Notes: generated from the sequence alone by a model not told the origin. A stretch of 64,000 bases of DNA from Vombatus ursinus (GCF_900497805.2 NW_020954687.1:1147523-1211522); one strand, 5' to 3'. Shown: positions 1-10,864, numbered from the stretch's first letter. Numbers and translations are program-made.

Positions 1-375
1 TCCTAGTGTGGGTAATGCAACAGAGTCCTGCACCCAGTGCCAGCAAAGGAACCCCTGTAATTTCCTTCTGACCAGTTGTCCGACTGCCTTACCATCTGTA
101 GGCTGAGAGCTCCAGAAATAGCTAGTGCCACCACTGATTCAGTCACCCCCAAGGCCTGCTGTTGGTTTGCTGGGGTGAGGCCTGAACTGGAGTGTGCTCC
201 AGTCTTGCTGACCTTCCAAGTTGCCCTGGGCTGGAAATTTCTTTTACCCTGTCCTTTTGTGGGTTCTGCCACTCCGGAATTTGTTCTGAGGCATTATTTA
301 AAGTTGTTCTGAAAGGAATTTGGGAGAGCTCAGGCAAATCCCTGCCTTTTCTCCATCATCTTGGCTCTGCCCCAC
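1..375 (-). mobile_element. L1 5'-UTR fragment, antisense, in a PTPN7 intron
   Basis: Read on the minus strand the fragment starts near 375 with gggcagagccaagatgatgg, the typical opening of a marsupial L1 5' UTR (compare the gggcagagccaagatggc type). It shares long stretches with the copy at 4115-4403 (for example around aaatttcttttaccctgtcc here). It runs off the window start, so its other end is unknown. It lies in the intron before the first visible PTPN7 exon. Confidence 0.7.
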
Positions 376-574
376 TTCTAGCAATTTTAAGGAGGGAAAA
401 AAATAGGACATTGAAGGCAGGAGGAAAGCAGGTAGCACTGACCTCTTGGCCCCTGACCTCTCCAGAGTAATCACAATGTTTGACTCATTACACAAAGCCC
501 CCTCTTTCTTCTCTACCTCTTAGGATCTTTGGTTTGTCCTTTTAGGTTCAGGCTCCTAAAGTCAGTCTTTCCCA

Positions 575-738
575 ATCTCCCTAATGATTAGTGCTTTCTC
601 CCTAATCAATTTAACCTAAGCATACTTATCTGTGTTAATTCCCCAGTAAAATGTAAGCTCCTTGAGGGAAGGCACTGGTTCCATCTTTGTTTTTATATCC
701 ACAGTGCTTTCTTAATGCATGCTTGTTGAATTGAATTG
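575..738 (+). mobile_element. L2 3' end
   Basis: The stretch has the usual L2 tail order: a gtaagctccttgagggaagg block, then tatatccacagtgctt and a tail ending in tgcttgttgaattgaattg. It is intronic and lies just upstream of the PTPN7 exon at 808. Confidence 0.65.
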
Positions 739-807
739 TCTATTTGAACTTCATAGTGCATGTACCTGCACCCTTACCTTCTCTCACCTCTTTACCTCAT
801 CTTTTAG

Positions 808-965
808 TACCAGGAGGAGTGCCGTCCAGTAAAACATGTCCTCTTCTCTGCCTGGCCTGATCACCAGACCCCAGAGTCATCTGGGCCCCTCTTACACTTG
901 GTGGATGAGATAGAGGAGACCCCAGACACAGCAGCCAACTCTGGGCCGATTGTGGTCCATTGCAG
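808..965 (+). CDS. PTPN7: PTPN7 exon with the WPD loop
   Basis: A polypyrimidine tract and cttttag precede the exon and gt follows it. It reads from YQEECRPVKHVLFSAWPDH to IVVHC and ends after two bases of a Ser codon. Length is 158 nt, entry phase 0. The acceptor is followed directly by the YQEE codons expected from human PTPN7. Confidence 0.95.
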
Positions 966-3900
966 GTTTGCATTCCACTCCTTCTTCCCAAAACCCGCCT
1001 AGGTCTGCCCCAACCCCCTGAGTTAAATACATACACACACACACACACATACATATGCTGCTCCGTTGGGCCTTATTGCTCAAACATGTGCAAAATGAGG
1101 CCAAGTGTTGCCTTGATTTGGGAAACTCTAACAGGGGTGGGGAACCTGCAGCCTCGAGGCTACATGTGGCCTTTGAGGTCCTCAAGTGTGGTCTTTTGAC
1201 TGAATCCAAACTTCACAGAATAAGTTAGTCAGGTAGTCAGATGACAAAGTGGATAGAGTACTACTGTACTGTACTTGGAATCAGAAAGATGAGTTCAAAT
1301 CTACCTTACCACCTGTATGACTATGGGCACAGCCTCAGTTCCCTCATCTGAAAAATAGGGATGATAATAGCACCTACTTCAGAGCTGTTGTGAGGATTAA
1401 TGAGATAATATACATGAAATGCTTTGAAAAGCTTAGGATACTAACTAAATGCTATCTATTATTATTATTATTATCTATTATTGCTATCTATTATTATCTA
1501 TCTGTTAATGCTATCTATTATTATAAATGACCCATCCTGACACTGAATACAGAATGCTGGCCTAGATACTGAAGGGAGATCTGGGGAAGAGTGAAGATGG
1601 AGAAGTGGTCTCTATCCCAAGTGAACCCCTATTCTGGGGGAGGGAGGCTGGGAAAGGGAGGAGCTGGCATAGCTTATGGTCTCTGTGAGCTCCCAGACAG
1701 GTGACACATGAAGGCTTCCTAAAGGAGACGAGGTATGAACAAAGCTGAGAAAAGAATTGAGTACTCACTCAGTGTAGGTGGGAGGAAAAGGGAGAGTGAA
1801 GTAGGGAGGGCTGGAATGGAGGAGGTATAGCAGGGATAGAGGGTTGGGGGAGGCGGGTTGGAAATATGTCTGGGATAGAGAAGGTGTGGAGCAAATAACA
1901 TGACTAACTGACATTTATTTAGACAGGGTTTTAAGGCCAAACGGCTTGCCCATGGTTACACTATTATAGGCAGGCTTTGACCCCTGACTTCTACAAAGGA
2001 AACACAGATAAATGAAGAAATAGCCTACCAGAAAAGCATGAGAAACTTTGCTAGTTGAGGCGGAGCCCGGGCTTATCAGAAAGGAGGATAGTTGCATAAG
2101 AAGGGCTAAGTGGTAGAAGAGGTATCATGGGGACCACTAGAGGTTTCCGAGTAGATACAATTTGTTTTTTAAAAAATGGCAGCAGGAAGAGGGAGTGTGC
2201 CCTGTGGCCTTAGATGGGTTTGGATAGTTGGCATGCTAATAATTACAGCCCCCCCCCGCCCCCCCGGCCGCAGATTCCTGACTCCTGCAATAACTACTCA
2301 TCTGCCTCTTCCTCAAAGAGATTTTCTTTGGCCCATACAGCTGCTGTGGCCCCCCACCACTGTCCCAAAGTGGTTTGCAGCATTGATTTCTTCCCCCGTT
2401 CCCAAGAGAACAGCGCTGATTTCCAACCCTGCTAGTCTAGAAGTAGACTCCTTAGGCCAACCGACTTCTACCTACCGTGATCTCCTTGTGACATACCCCA
2501 TTTTGCTTTATCTCCAGTGCTGGGATTGGCCGGACTGGCTGCTTCATTGCCACACGGATTGGCTGCCAACAACTGAAGGCTCGGGGGGAAGTAGACATCC
2601 TGGGCATCGTATGCCAGCTTCGGCTGGACAGGTAAGTTGAGGCTCAAGCTAAGAGGGTCCCCGTTCCTGTAAATATCATTCAAGCATCAGTGTCTTGAAA
2701 GAAAGGACCCCTGCTGCTGGGAAAAACAAAACAACAACAACAACAACAACAAAAAAGAACCAACTTTATTTTACAACTAGCAGAGTATACATTTTTACTT
2801 GGGGGGAGGGTGTCAGAATTTCAACTTGGATCGCATATAGATGGATTTATTCTGGGCCTCAATTGCTCATTTAGAAGGATTTGGCATTTGTATAAAAACA
2901 TTTTATAATCCCTCTGGCCTCGGAGAGTTTGGGGGGTTGGGGGTTGAGGAACATTGTAAAACCTAGCAATGGGAGAGAACTAAAAATTGAAGATATGGAG
3001 ACTAAATTGTAGGAAGACACCTGTGGAAAACATATCATGGAAGTTTGTCACGTCAAAGGTGCACAAATAACCAAGTCTCAAGAGCTGATGGAATCAATTT
3101 GATTCACCAAACATTTATTAAGTGTTGTACAAGGCACTGTGGCGAGTACCCAGGATACTAATATGCCTCTTCCAGAAATTCCCTGCCCTCATTGAGCTTC
3201 CTCTCTAAAACTGGAGAAAGACAAGCACACACATAACAATGCTTAAAGACAAAGCCAGGGAAGGACCAAGCAAAGTGCTCTAAGAATTTTAAGGAGAGAG
3301 ATCACTTTCCTCTGCAAGGAGGAAGGAGGGGGATATCAGGGGAGGTTATGTGGGTCTTGAAGGAAAGATGGAACTTTAACAGATGGAGAGCACAGGAGAT
3401 CAGATGTACAAAGGTCATGATAGGGCAGAGTAATCCAATTTGCTGCTAAATGACTCTATCTTACTCCCCACATTGATCTTCCTCCCACCTATCAGACCAC
3501 TCCTTCTCAGTGTACTTCGCTAATCATCACCCACCTTTTGCCCTTAAAGACGGGTGCCCCCCCCAAGGTTTTCTCTTAGGCCCTCTTCTATCTACATTTT
3601 TATCTTCCCCTGATCTTGTTAGCTCCTACAAGTGCAATGACCATTTCTTTTTTTAAATTTTATTTACAATTCATACAACAAAACAAGCATTTCTACAACA
3701 GTAAAATAAAAAAGATGATTGTACATGAAACTACAAATCTACCATGTACAACTTGCTATTTCTTCCAAATATACAACAAAATTATCATACAAATTTCTAA
3801 TTTTTCTTCATATATTTATATAAATATGTTTAAATTTATTTTTAGCTTTCAACATTCATTTCCATAAGATTTTGATTTTTAAATTTTCTCCCCTTCCCAT

Positions 3901-5249
3901 TTCTTCCCCCCACAACCAGACGGTGTAATTTCTTTTTTTCTTCCCCTACCCCTGCCCTAGAAATGGCTACCACTAGACACATTATATATAGATATAGATA
4001 TAGATATATAAATATGTAAAATTATTCTATACAGACTTCTATTTCTCAGTTCTTTCCCTGGATGTGGATGGCATCTTTCTTCATATATCCTTTATTTTTA
4101 ATTTGTGTATTTATTTTTCCCCCTGAGGACTGCTCCAGGTTCGCTAAGGCCTGGTTTTTGCCTGCCTGCCCAGGCTGAACTGTGCTCCTCTCCCAGCCTG
4201 GCTCAACAGACCCCTCTAATCAACCATCCAGTTTGTCTTGGGTTGGAAATTTGTTTCACTCTGTTTTTTTGTGGGTTTTGCTGCTCTAGAATTTGTTTAG
4301 AGTCATTTTTTTTTTACAGGTATTTGGAAGGGTTTAGGGGAGAACTCAAGCAAGTCACTGCTTTTACTCCGCCATCTTGGATCTGCCCCATTCCATAGTT
4401 TTCTAATTTGTGTATTTATAATAGTCAAGATTTCTTAGTCACAAAAAAAGAGATTTCTCAGTCACTCTCAATAATTATTTCTATGCAAATGACTCCTCGA
4501 TCAATAGATCCAGCCTTGATTTCTCTCCCAAACTCTAAAGCTTCATCACCACCTGGATATCCTATAGGCATCTCAAACTCAACATGTCCAAAACAGTACT
4601 CATTATCCTCTTCCTGCTGAATCTGTCCCCTCTCCAGGGGCTATTTCTGTCGACAGCACCCCCATCCTTCTAGCCACCCAGGTTCAAAACCCTAGAGTCA
4701 TCCTTGACTCTTCTTTCTTCCTTACTTCCACATCCAATCAGTTGCTTTGCCTTGTCAAGAGTCTAGACATTGCTCCCATCCATCCCCTTCTCTCTACTCT
4801 GTTGTTAACTAGACCAGAGGTGGGGAACTTGCAGCCTTGATGCCACATATGGCCTTCTAGGTCTTCGGGTGTGACCTTTTGAGCTCTGGGTCAAGCAAGA
4901 TTGGATTTCTACCCAGAACGGATGGTTCTGAAGGACAGAGAGTGGACACAAGTGAAAAATTGGTTTAAAAAAAATTCATTCAGGGAATCTATGACTTGTA
5001 AACCAAAGAAACCAGCTTTGAGTCTTAGACCAGAACCCCATATGGGACAGAGCAGGTTCCCAGTATCTGGAAAAGATGGAGAACTGGAGCTTTTGGAAGC
5101 CTCCTGATGTAGTTGTCTCTGCTCTCAGCATCAGCTTTGTTGTTTCTCATTCCAGAGGGGGTATGATCCAGACCAGTGAGCAATACCAGTTCCTGCACCA
5201 CACCCTGGCCCAGTATGCTGCCCAGCTGCCAGAGACACCAAATCCATGA
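808..5249 (+). CDS. PTPN7: PTPN7 (HePTP/LC-PTP), C-terminal part, three coding exons
   Basis: This is the 3' half of a protein tyrosine phosphatase gene. The spliced reading is in frame across exons 808-965, 2518-2631 and 5156-5249 and ends in a TGA. It contains the WPD loop (SAWPDHQTPES, whose Asp is the general acid), the signature HCSAGIGRTG with catalytic Cys and Arg, the stretch FIATRIGCQQLKARGEVDIL and the Q-loop region QTSEQYQFLHHTL. These match mammalian PTPN7 closely; the last residues are QLPETPNP. Family knowledge: PTPN7 is a cytosolic, mainly haematopoietic phosphatase that binds ERK1/2 and p38 through an N-terminal kinase-interaction motif and dephosphorylates their activation-loop tyrosine. 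That motif and the first part of the catalytic domain are upstream of the window. Synteny with ARL8A and GPR37L1 agrees with human. No break is seen. Confidence 0.96.
1030..1054 (+). repeat. (AC)n microsatellite
   Basis: About nine AC units flanked by ATAC, within the PTPN7 intron. Confidence 0.9.
1132..1223 (+). mobile_element. hAT-type MITE, left half only
   Basis: It starts with caggggtggggaacctgcag and runs through ctcgaggctacatgtggcc to tgaatccaaacttcacagaa, the left arm of the same fold-back element seen whole at 59448-59642. The right arm is absent here. Confidence 0.65.
1224..1530 (+). mobile_element. CORE-SINE (MIR/THER1-like)
   Basis: A tRNA-like head (gtggatagagtactactg, gagttcaaatctacc) is followed by the CORE part (aaaatagggatgataatagc, gttgtgaggattaatgagat) and an (ATT)n/(ctat)n tail. 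Confidence 0.75.
2518..2631 (+). CDS. PTPN7: PTPN7 exon with the catalytic signature
   Basis: Acceptor tatctccag, donor gtaagt. The first base completes the Ser that follows the catalytic Cys; then AGIGRTGCFIATRIGCQQLK and ARGEVDILGIVCQLRLD follow. Length is 114 nt. The HCX5R motif is therefore assembled from two exons. Confidence 0.96.
2726..2756 (+). repeat. (AAC)n repeat
   Basis: About eight AAC units followed by an A run, in the PTPN7 intron. Confidence 0.85.
3100..3425 (-). mobile_element. L2 3' end, antisense, degraded
   Basis: It has the antisense L2 order: aaacatttattaagtgttgt, aaggcactgtggcg, a poor match to ctgccctcaaggagctt, then a trace of the gtgggtcttgaaggaaagat block. Confidence 0.5.
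3430..3640 (+). mobile_element. L2 interior (reverse-transcriptase region), first piece
   Basis: It matches the sense-strand L2 stretch that lies just before the YADD box (ccttctcagtgtacttcgct, taggccctcttctatct). It continues at 4447 after an inserted L1. Confidence 0.6.
3641..4446 (-). mobile_element. L1 3' end, antisense, interrupted
   Basis: The plus strand begins with a T-rich run (the poly(A) on the minus strand), then the antisense L1 tail with tgtacaacttgctattt, aatggctaccactagacaca and cttcatatatcc. It is split at 4099-4419 by a younger insertion and ends near tcttagtcacaaaa. It sits inside a sense L2. Confidence 0.7.
4115..4403 (-). mobile_element. Short L1 5'-UTR retrocopy with target duplication
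   Basis: On the minus strand this opens near 4390 with gggcagatccaagatggcgg (with a YY1-like aagatggcgg), runs through about 270 nt of L1 5' UTR and ends in an A-rich tail. The 16-bp word taatttgtgtatttat stands perfectly on both sides (4099-4114 and 4404-4419). No L1 coding sequence is present, so this looks like a retrotransposed, prematurely ended L1 5' transcript. Confidence 0.65.
4447..4808 (+). mobile_element. L2 interior, second piece
   Basis: It continues the L2 of 3430-3640: ttatttctatgcaaatgact corresponds to the YADD-box region, followed by ctcaaactcaacatgtccaa and catccttgactcttctttct, all L2 landmarks on the plus strand. Confidence 0.65.
4812..4884 (+). mobile_element. hAT-type MITE, left half only
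   Basis: It matches the left arm of the element at 59448 (cagaggtggggaacttgcag, tatggccttctaggtctt) and stops after about 70 nt. Confidence 0.55.
5156..5249 (+). CDS. PTPN7: PTPN7 last coding exon
   Basis: Acceptor tttctcattccag. It reads RGGMIQTSEQYQFLHHTL then AQYAAQLPETPNP and TGA at 5247-5249. The Q-loop Gln that positions the hydrolytic water is within MIQTSEQYQ. Confidence 0.96.
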
Positions 5250-6490
5250 CCTTCTGGGACCTGATAGAAGAGGTGACATAGGTCATATAGTACCCAGACT
5301 GAACCCAGCCAGAGAGGAGGAACTTTCTCCTTAAAGGTCTAGAACTTTGTACTCTACCTCCGTCACACCTATGTCCCCAGGGTCTTTGACCCTAGAAGTG
5401 GCATTGCTTCTCGGATGACCCAAGTTTTCCTTCTCCTTTCATGTCCCTGGGAATGACCTGGTATCCCAGATCACTAACTCACTGACTGGCAGCTGGAGGA
5501 ATGGGGGAGTTGTGGGTGTCAGAAGGAGGCGTTTTGTGACCTAGAAGCCCAATCCTTGGATCAGAATGAAGAGGTGATCCTCCTCCTGCAACCAGAGAAA
5601 GCTGAGATGGAAAGGATAAGACCAGAAATACCAGGGCTTTTATCTTACCTTCTTCTCTTGCCCTCAGTTTCCTAAAATGGACAGCAAGGACCTATGTTTG
5701 TGTGCCTATTTCTCAAGCCCATAGCCTGCTTCAAGCTCAATGATTTGAGTTGTCAACTGCAGCAAGCCTGAAGGAAAAAATCCAGGTGGTCCCACATCCT
5801 CTGGCATGCTACTTATATGCCCAAGTCTTCTCTTCTATGACACGGAGGCAATGCTTCTAGGGACCTCTAACCATAGACCTTGCATCTGGAGATCCTAAGG
5901 ACAAAAGGAGCTTGGGGGAATTCCTGGCAACTATTTTTGCCTCATTCCCCTTCCTGGGCACTGGAAAATAATCCTCAATCATCCCTCCATCCACTCCTTT
6001 TGGGAAGCTTTGTAACACAAAGGAGTACTATACAAAACCACCCATGCAGCACTCAGCACATAGAATGCCAATCAGCCCTGAGATGGCTAGTGATGTTAAG
6101 CTCTTTAGGTCAGATCCTGATAAAGCTTTCCGAAATCCTAGAGATGCTTCCCTCCTCTCTCCATCAACCAATCTGTGTGCACTGGAGATTCCCTGTGAAG
6201 GCAAAAGAGGCCAGTTCTCTCCCTGCATCCCCATCTTGGGTCTTGGGACCACAATGCCCAAGCCATGTGGCATCCAGTCTGAAACCATCCTGGGGGTGAA
6301 GGGGAGATAAGGAAGAGAAAGGAAGGAGGAAAGTGAAGATAAGTTCCTCTTGAAATGTCTGGAGAAGTATCTTCTCCCTCTCTGATACCATCCATAGCTG
6401 TCATTCACCAGGTAAATTTCTTGAGGGTAATCCCACCAACAAACTGTAAGCCCCAAAAGATCCACTCCAATAAAGCAATAAAGCATTTAT
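5250..6490 (+). other. PTPN7: PTPN7 3' UTR (inferred)
   Basis: About 1.2 kb of mostly single-copy sequence without interspersed repeats follows the stop codon. No AATAAA or ATTAAA occurs before the pair near 6469. The end point is inferred from that pair. Confidence 0.55.
6469..6482 (+). terminator. PTPN7: Candidate PTPN7 polyadenylation signals
   Basis: Two AATAAA hexamers lie at 6469-6474 and 6477-6482, the first candidates after the stop codon. The second touches the start of an antisense L2 3' end, so the downstream element of the signal may come from the repeat. Confidence 0.45.
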
Positions 6491-6670
6491 TAAGTGCCTC
6501 TTATGTGGCACTGAGGATACCAGTATGTTGGATGAAACACTCCCAACTCCCTGGAGCTTAATTTTAATAAAGGAGACAAGCACATATATAAATATATATA
6601 GCATAAATATAAAAGTGAATAAACATAAATATATGCAAATTACTTAAATAAAAATTGGGAAAATCATTAA
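6483..6670 (-). mobile_element. L2 3' end, antisense
   Basis: It opens with agcatttattaagtgcctct and tatgtggcactgagga and then decays into an AT-rich part with ggagacaagcacatatat. Confidence 0.6.
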
Positions 6671-6716
6671 GGCATAATGTAGATGTTCAATCCAAACCTA
6701 GAGATGGAAAAAAGCT

Positions 6717-6992
6717 TCGATGCAGCTAGGTAGTATAGTGGGTAGAGCATGGGACTTGGAGTTAGGAAGACCCAAGTTTGACTCCTGCCTTAGACACCAG
6801 CTATTTAACCTGGGGTAGATCACTTAACCTTTCTGTTTCAGTGGTTCAGGTTTCCTCATGTGTAAAATGGGGATAATAATAGCACCTACCTCCCAGGATT
6901 GTTATAAGGATATAATGAAATAATTGTAAACTACTTAGCATAGTGCCTGGCACATGGTAAGCACTATATAAATGTTAGCAATTATTACTAGC
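6717..6992 (+). mobile_element. CORE-SINE (MIR/THER1-like)
   Basis: A complete head-to-tail copy: cagctaggtagtatagtggg head, cctcatgtgtaaaatgggga CORE, cttagcatagtgcctggcac and tatataaatgttagc tail. Confidence 0.8.
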
Positions 6993-8180
6993 TACTATGA
7001 AGATGGGAGGTGGAAATGGGCTAGCTTTAGGTCCCTTTCTTCTATCCAAAGCCCTCAAGGGCCAGTTTGGTTCCAGATACAATCTAGGACTTGCTGCCAC
7101 TCCAGTGGACCTGGCATCAGACCTGCCTTCCCCTGAGGTCTGAATTCTCAAACCAATCCAACTTCCCAGGTGTCTCCAGGATAACTGGGCACCACATCCC
7201 TGAAGAGAGGGGATCAGATTAGAGGCCTATAAACCCTCCCCTCCAACCTTAGCATGGAAGGAGATCTGACTTTTGTCCCATGACATCTCCTATCAATCAA
7301 TGTGGATGTGGTAGTACCATCCCTGGGTCTCCAGGGAGCTGATCCTCAAGGAAGGTCCCTATTTGTGCCCCGCTATGCCTCAAACAATAGTGTTAAAAGA
7401 TTTTGCTTGGCCTTCCTGGGAAATCCTCACAGAGCATAGGATTTCTGAAATGTTCTTCTCTGGCCCTTGCAAGCTAGGCACATCATTGTGGATAGATGAA
7501 GTTGGGGGCAGGTCTCTCAAGTGCCTGATCTTATCCTGAGCTCAGACCCAGCAGAGAGAAAAGTTGTGGGGATGTCTGTGGCGTCTTCTCTTGTCCCCAC
7601 CCCACCCCTCAATCAATGGCCCTATCTGCCTTTTACCTTCTGTCCCCTTTGAGGACTAGAAACAAGAAAGCGCTGAGATGCTGATAAGTGGAAAAATAGA
7701 AAGTTCTTGAATTACAGGATTTCTTCCTTACTACATGAAAGAAATACTTTCGTGCACAAGTAGAAAGTCTGCCGTTGAGGTTTACTTGTCCATCGTGTAT
7801 ATGTCATGGGGATGGAATTACGCTGGTCTGGGTCTCTGTGGCCAAGAGCGTGCATTTGTGGGATAGAGGTGTCCAGGCCTAAGAGTGCCACCTGGAGGCA
7901 ATCTCTGGACCTGTTAGTACCTCTGCTCTGGTCACCCGAGTTTCCTAGATTGTGGCAGAAAAAGCCCTGAGTATTTCGCACAGATCCTTCCCACCCTTCT
8001 TCTCAAGTCTATTCAATTAGGGATCATCATTCTCCAGGAAACATTCTCCAGGAACTCTGAAGGACTCAGGGTTTATCTGTACGGAAGAAGTAGAATTCTG
8101 GTGCCTGAGAATTTGCACAGCCTCCTCCTCCTCCTCCCCACCAGAGCAAGGGGATAATTCTTTTCTAGGCCTAGATGCCT
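6993..8180. other. Single-copy intergenic stretch
   Basis: I see no coding exon, recognisable repeat or RNA gene here. It lies between PTPN7 and ARL8A. Confidence 0.5.
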
Positions 8181-8182
8181 TT

Positions 8183-8396
8183 CTGGGAGGTCACTGTGGT
8201 ACAGAGGAGAGGAATGGATTCAAAAAGACCTCATTTCAAATGGCACAATCACTAAGTACCAGTGTGGTCACAGGCAAGTCGCTCAAAGTATTCATTTCTT
8301 CATCTGTGAAACGAGAATTAAAAACACTTGTACCACTTCCTTCTCATAAGGTTATGAGAGGAAAGAATTTTGTGAACCTTAAAGCGCCATGGAAAT
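8183..8396 (+). mobile_element. CORE-SINE, old
   Basis: It has a degraded head (ggtacagaggagaggaatgg) and a CORE with ttcttcatctgtgaaacgag and ggttatgagaggaaag. The tail is replaced by an antisense L2 end. Confidence 0.6.
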
Positions 8397-8540
8397 AGTC
8401 AATAAACATTTATTAGGTGTCTGCTATGTGCCAGGCACTGAGCTAAGTGCTGGGAATAAAAATATGGAAGAAAAAAAAAAAGTAGTTCCTGCCCTCAGGG
8501 AGCTTACAATCTAATGGGAGAAGATATAACACAAAAAGCT
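8397..8540 (-). mobile_element. L2 3' end, antisense
   Basis: It shows aataaacatttattaggtgt, ctatgtgccaggcactgagc and ctgccctcagggagcttaca, the antisense L2 tail. Confidence 0.75.
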
Positions 8541-8869
8541 AAAAAGTGGGTGTGGGGAGGGGTGAAAGAAGAAAAGGTATGTGGGACATATTTGGGTGGT
8601 CCAGGAGGATGAGCACCTCTGGTGTGAGGGCTTACTGAACCCTTTTCAGGGCTGCTTGTCCACCTTTGGTGTCCACCTGATTCATTCAACTCTCACCCGG
8701 GGCTCCAAGAAGCTATAGCATGGGTAGCGACCACACCCCAGTAAACCATCCAGGCAGGTGGGCTAAACCAGTTTGAAGGTAACCGACAAGCATCAAACCT
8801 GTCCACAAGTTAGGAGGATGGCTACCCCCGCCTTGTGAAGATTCTCCTCTCCCCTCCTCCTTGCAGTGG

Positions 8870-9122
8870 GCAGATGCAGCTGAAACAGGTGCTACAGAGA
8901 GATTAGAGTTTGGTCAGAAATTAAAGATGCCAAGGAGGGCATCCGCTGTACCCTGGGCCATCCCCAGTTGTCTTGACTTCTGTCTTACCACTGGGCTGTG
9001 GTGTGGCTTAGTGAGGCTGACAACTTTGCACAACTCTGCCTCACTTAGATCCAATTCAGTGCAAGTCAAGACATCATCCTTGTGATGTCATTGGTCCACT
9101 TCAAAACTAAAGAGGAACAACA
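8870..9122 (+). mobile_element. RTE-derived SINE-like repeat
   Basis: It ends in a short (AAC)n tail instead of poly(A), as RTE-mobilised elements do, and carries catcatccttgtgatgtcat and ttggtccacttcaaaac. I recognise the type from marsupial repeats but am unsure of the family name. Confidence 0.5.
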
Positions 9123-9765
9123 ACCTGACCTGGGGGGAAGGTGGAGAAGTCAGAAAAGTCCCAGGTGAGAAGTGAAGAGAAATCTGACCATAGCTCTCTC
9201 CTTAAACTGTGGGGAAGAGAGGAAGGGAAAACAAGAGGACGATTAGCTCATTGCTTGCCAACTCTTGTTTAATTAATTAAATTCACTGGTAGGCTTTTAG
9301 TCAACCAAGAGGCTACCAGTCGGAGGTATTTTTCTTCCACAATGAGCAAGTTGTAGCAGGAAAGGAAGCACCTGGATGCTCCATATCTGGTCTCTCTAGC
9401 CTTTGGCCCTTCTTCCATTCCCTATCACTGCTTGCTCCCATCTCTGGAAAGGCAAGTGGGTGCTACCTTTCCTTACCTCCCTTTGGGAAGGAAAGATTCC
9501 TCACCCCTGAAAGCAAAGAAGTGGTATAACCACCACCCACCACTCTTTATTTCCAGAAAGCCTTCTAAAATTGAATTTCACTTCGAAAATTTAGACTTCT
9601 CAAAGTTTAGGGGTCAGGACAAACAAGGGGCTGGCTGATAAAAAGCAGAGAGAGGAATACTGGGGATAGATAGGATCATTACAGCCATAGACATTACTGA
9701 CTTCTTCAAAGTAGGTCCTTCAAATTTCCAGGGACATCTGAATGGGGAGCTAGGGGATATAGGCT
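9123..9765. other. Single-copy intergenic stretch
   Basis: No exon or clear repeat seen. Confidence 0.4.
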
Positions 9766-9769
9766 TAAG

Positions 9770-9895
9770 TCTTCAATTTGGTCCTTCCAGTCTGTGACCT
9801 TGGACAAGTTACCACCACTCTGGCCTCTGTTTCCTGACGTAAAATGAGAGAATTGCACTAGATAATGTCCAAAGTCATTCCAGTTCTAAAAATCC
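9770..9895 (+). mobile_element. MIR fragment
   Basis: It contains gtgaccttggacaagttacc, ctctgtttcctgacgtaaaa and ccagttctaaaaatcc. Confidence 0.6.
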
Positions 9896-9899
9896 AACT

Positions 9900-10860
9900 G
9901 GCTCACTTAGGAAGATGGGTCTCATTCTTCCCTGGCTGAGGTGGTTTCCTAAGGGCAGGTAAAGGAGAAAGTAAGGAGAGACCAGAAGGTGGACCGCTAA
10001 AGGTTCCAGGAAGATTCCACTGAGGCGCTGTTATTTTGCTTCACTTTAGCTAAAAAGAAAGATTTTGAGGGCAGTCTGATTTTTGTTCCAGGCACAATGA
10101 TGGTCCACAAGAAGAGCTTTCCAGAATATGCCCATAAGATTTGGGGGCAGCAGACAAAGTTTGGCTTAAAAGCAAAACCTCTAACCTTGGCCCCAGATGA
10201 AGGAAACACTGCCTGGGAACTGCCTTGAAACACAGGGCCTAGAAAAGCAATTGAAGCATGGGGCTAGAGTGGTACAGACAGCCCAAGAAGATGCAGGCTG
10301 GTCCGGCAAGTGTCTAACTTAGCTGGGGGAGGGGTGCCCTTCCAGAGGACTATTTTGGGGGCTGTAACGGTTGGCAGGTCAGGCCTATCTACATCCTGGG
10401 CACCTCATGATGGAAACTGTTTATTTCTTAATCAAACAGACAAACCTTTTCCTTCCCCTCATACAAACAGTCTTCCCTGGAAATCCCCTGTTAGAAATTC
10501 TCATAAGCCAGACCTCCCCCCTCTGTTTTTTTTTTTTAAACCACAGGGACACTAGCAAGAATCATATGAACCATAAGTCTTTCTTACAGAAGTGGGTTGC
10601 TTCTGTAGGACACAGGAAAGAGGGGTGAGGAAATAAAAGACCAAAATGAGGCTCTCTGTTGCCTCTGAGTGCAATTTGTACAGCTGGGGCTCAGCATCTG
10701 GTGCCTGTATCCCCTGTGGGCACACAATAATTTATTTTCAACTGGTGGTAACTTATATCCTCTGGTTCTCTTTTCAGAATGTCCCATTCTCATCACTACT
10801 TCCAGCTACCAAGAGTACTGACTTTCCTCTCTCCCTCTCCCTCTCCCAAACCCGATTTCC
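9900..10860. other. Single-copy intergenic stretch
   Basis: No exon or repeat recognised apart from a short T run near 10525. Confidence 0.4.
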
Positions 10861-10864
10861 TTAC

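Noticed and set aside
6028-6486. 152-codon minus-strand frame opposite the PTPN7 3' UTR
   Set aside because: No recognisable domain, no splice context, and it lies in a presumed 3' UTR.
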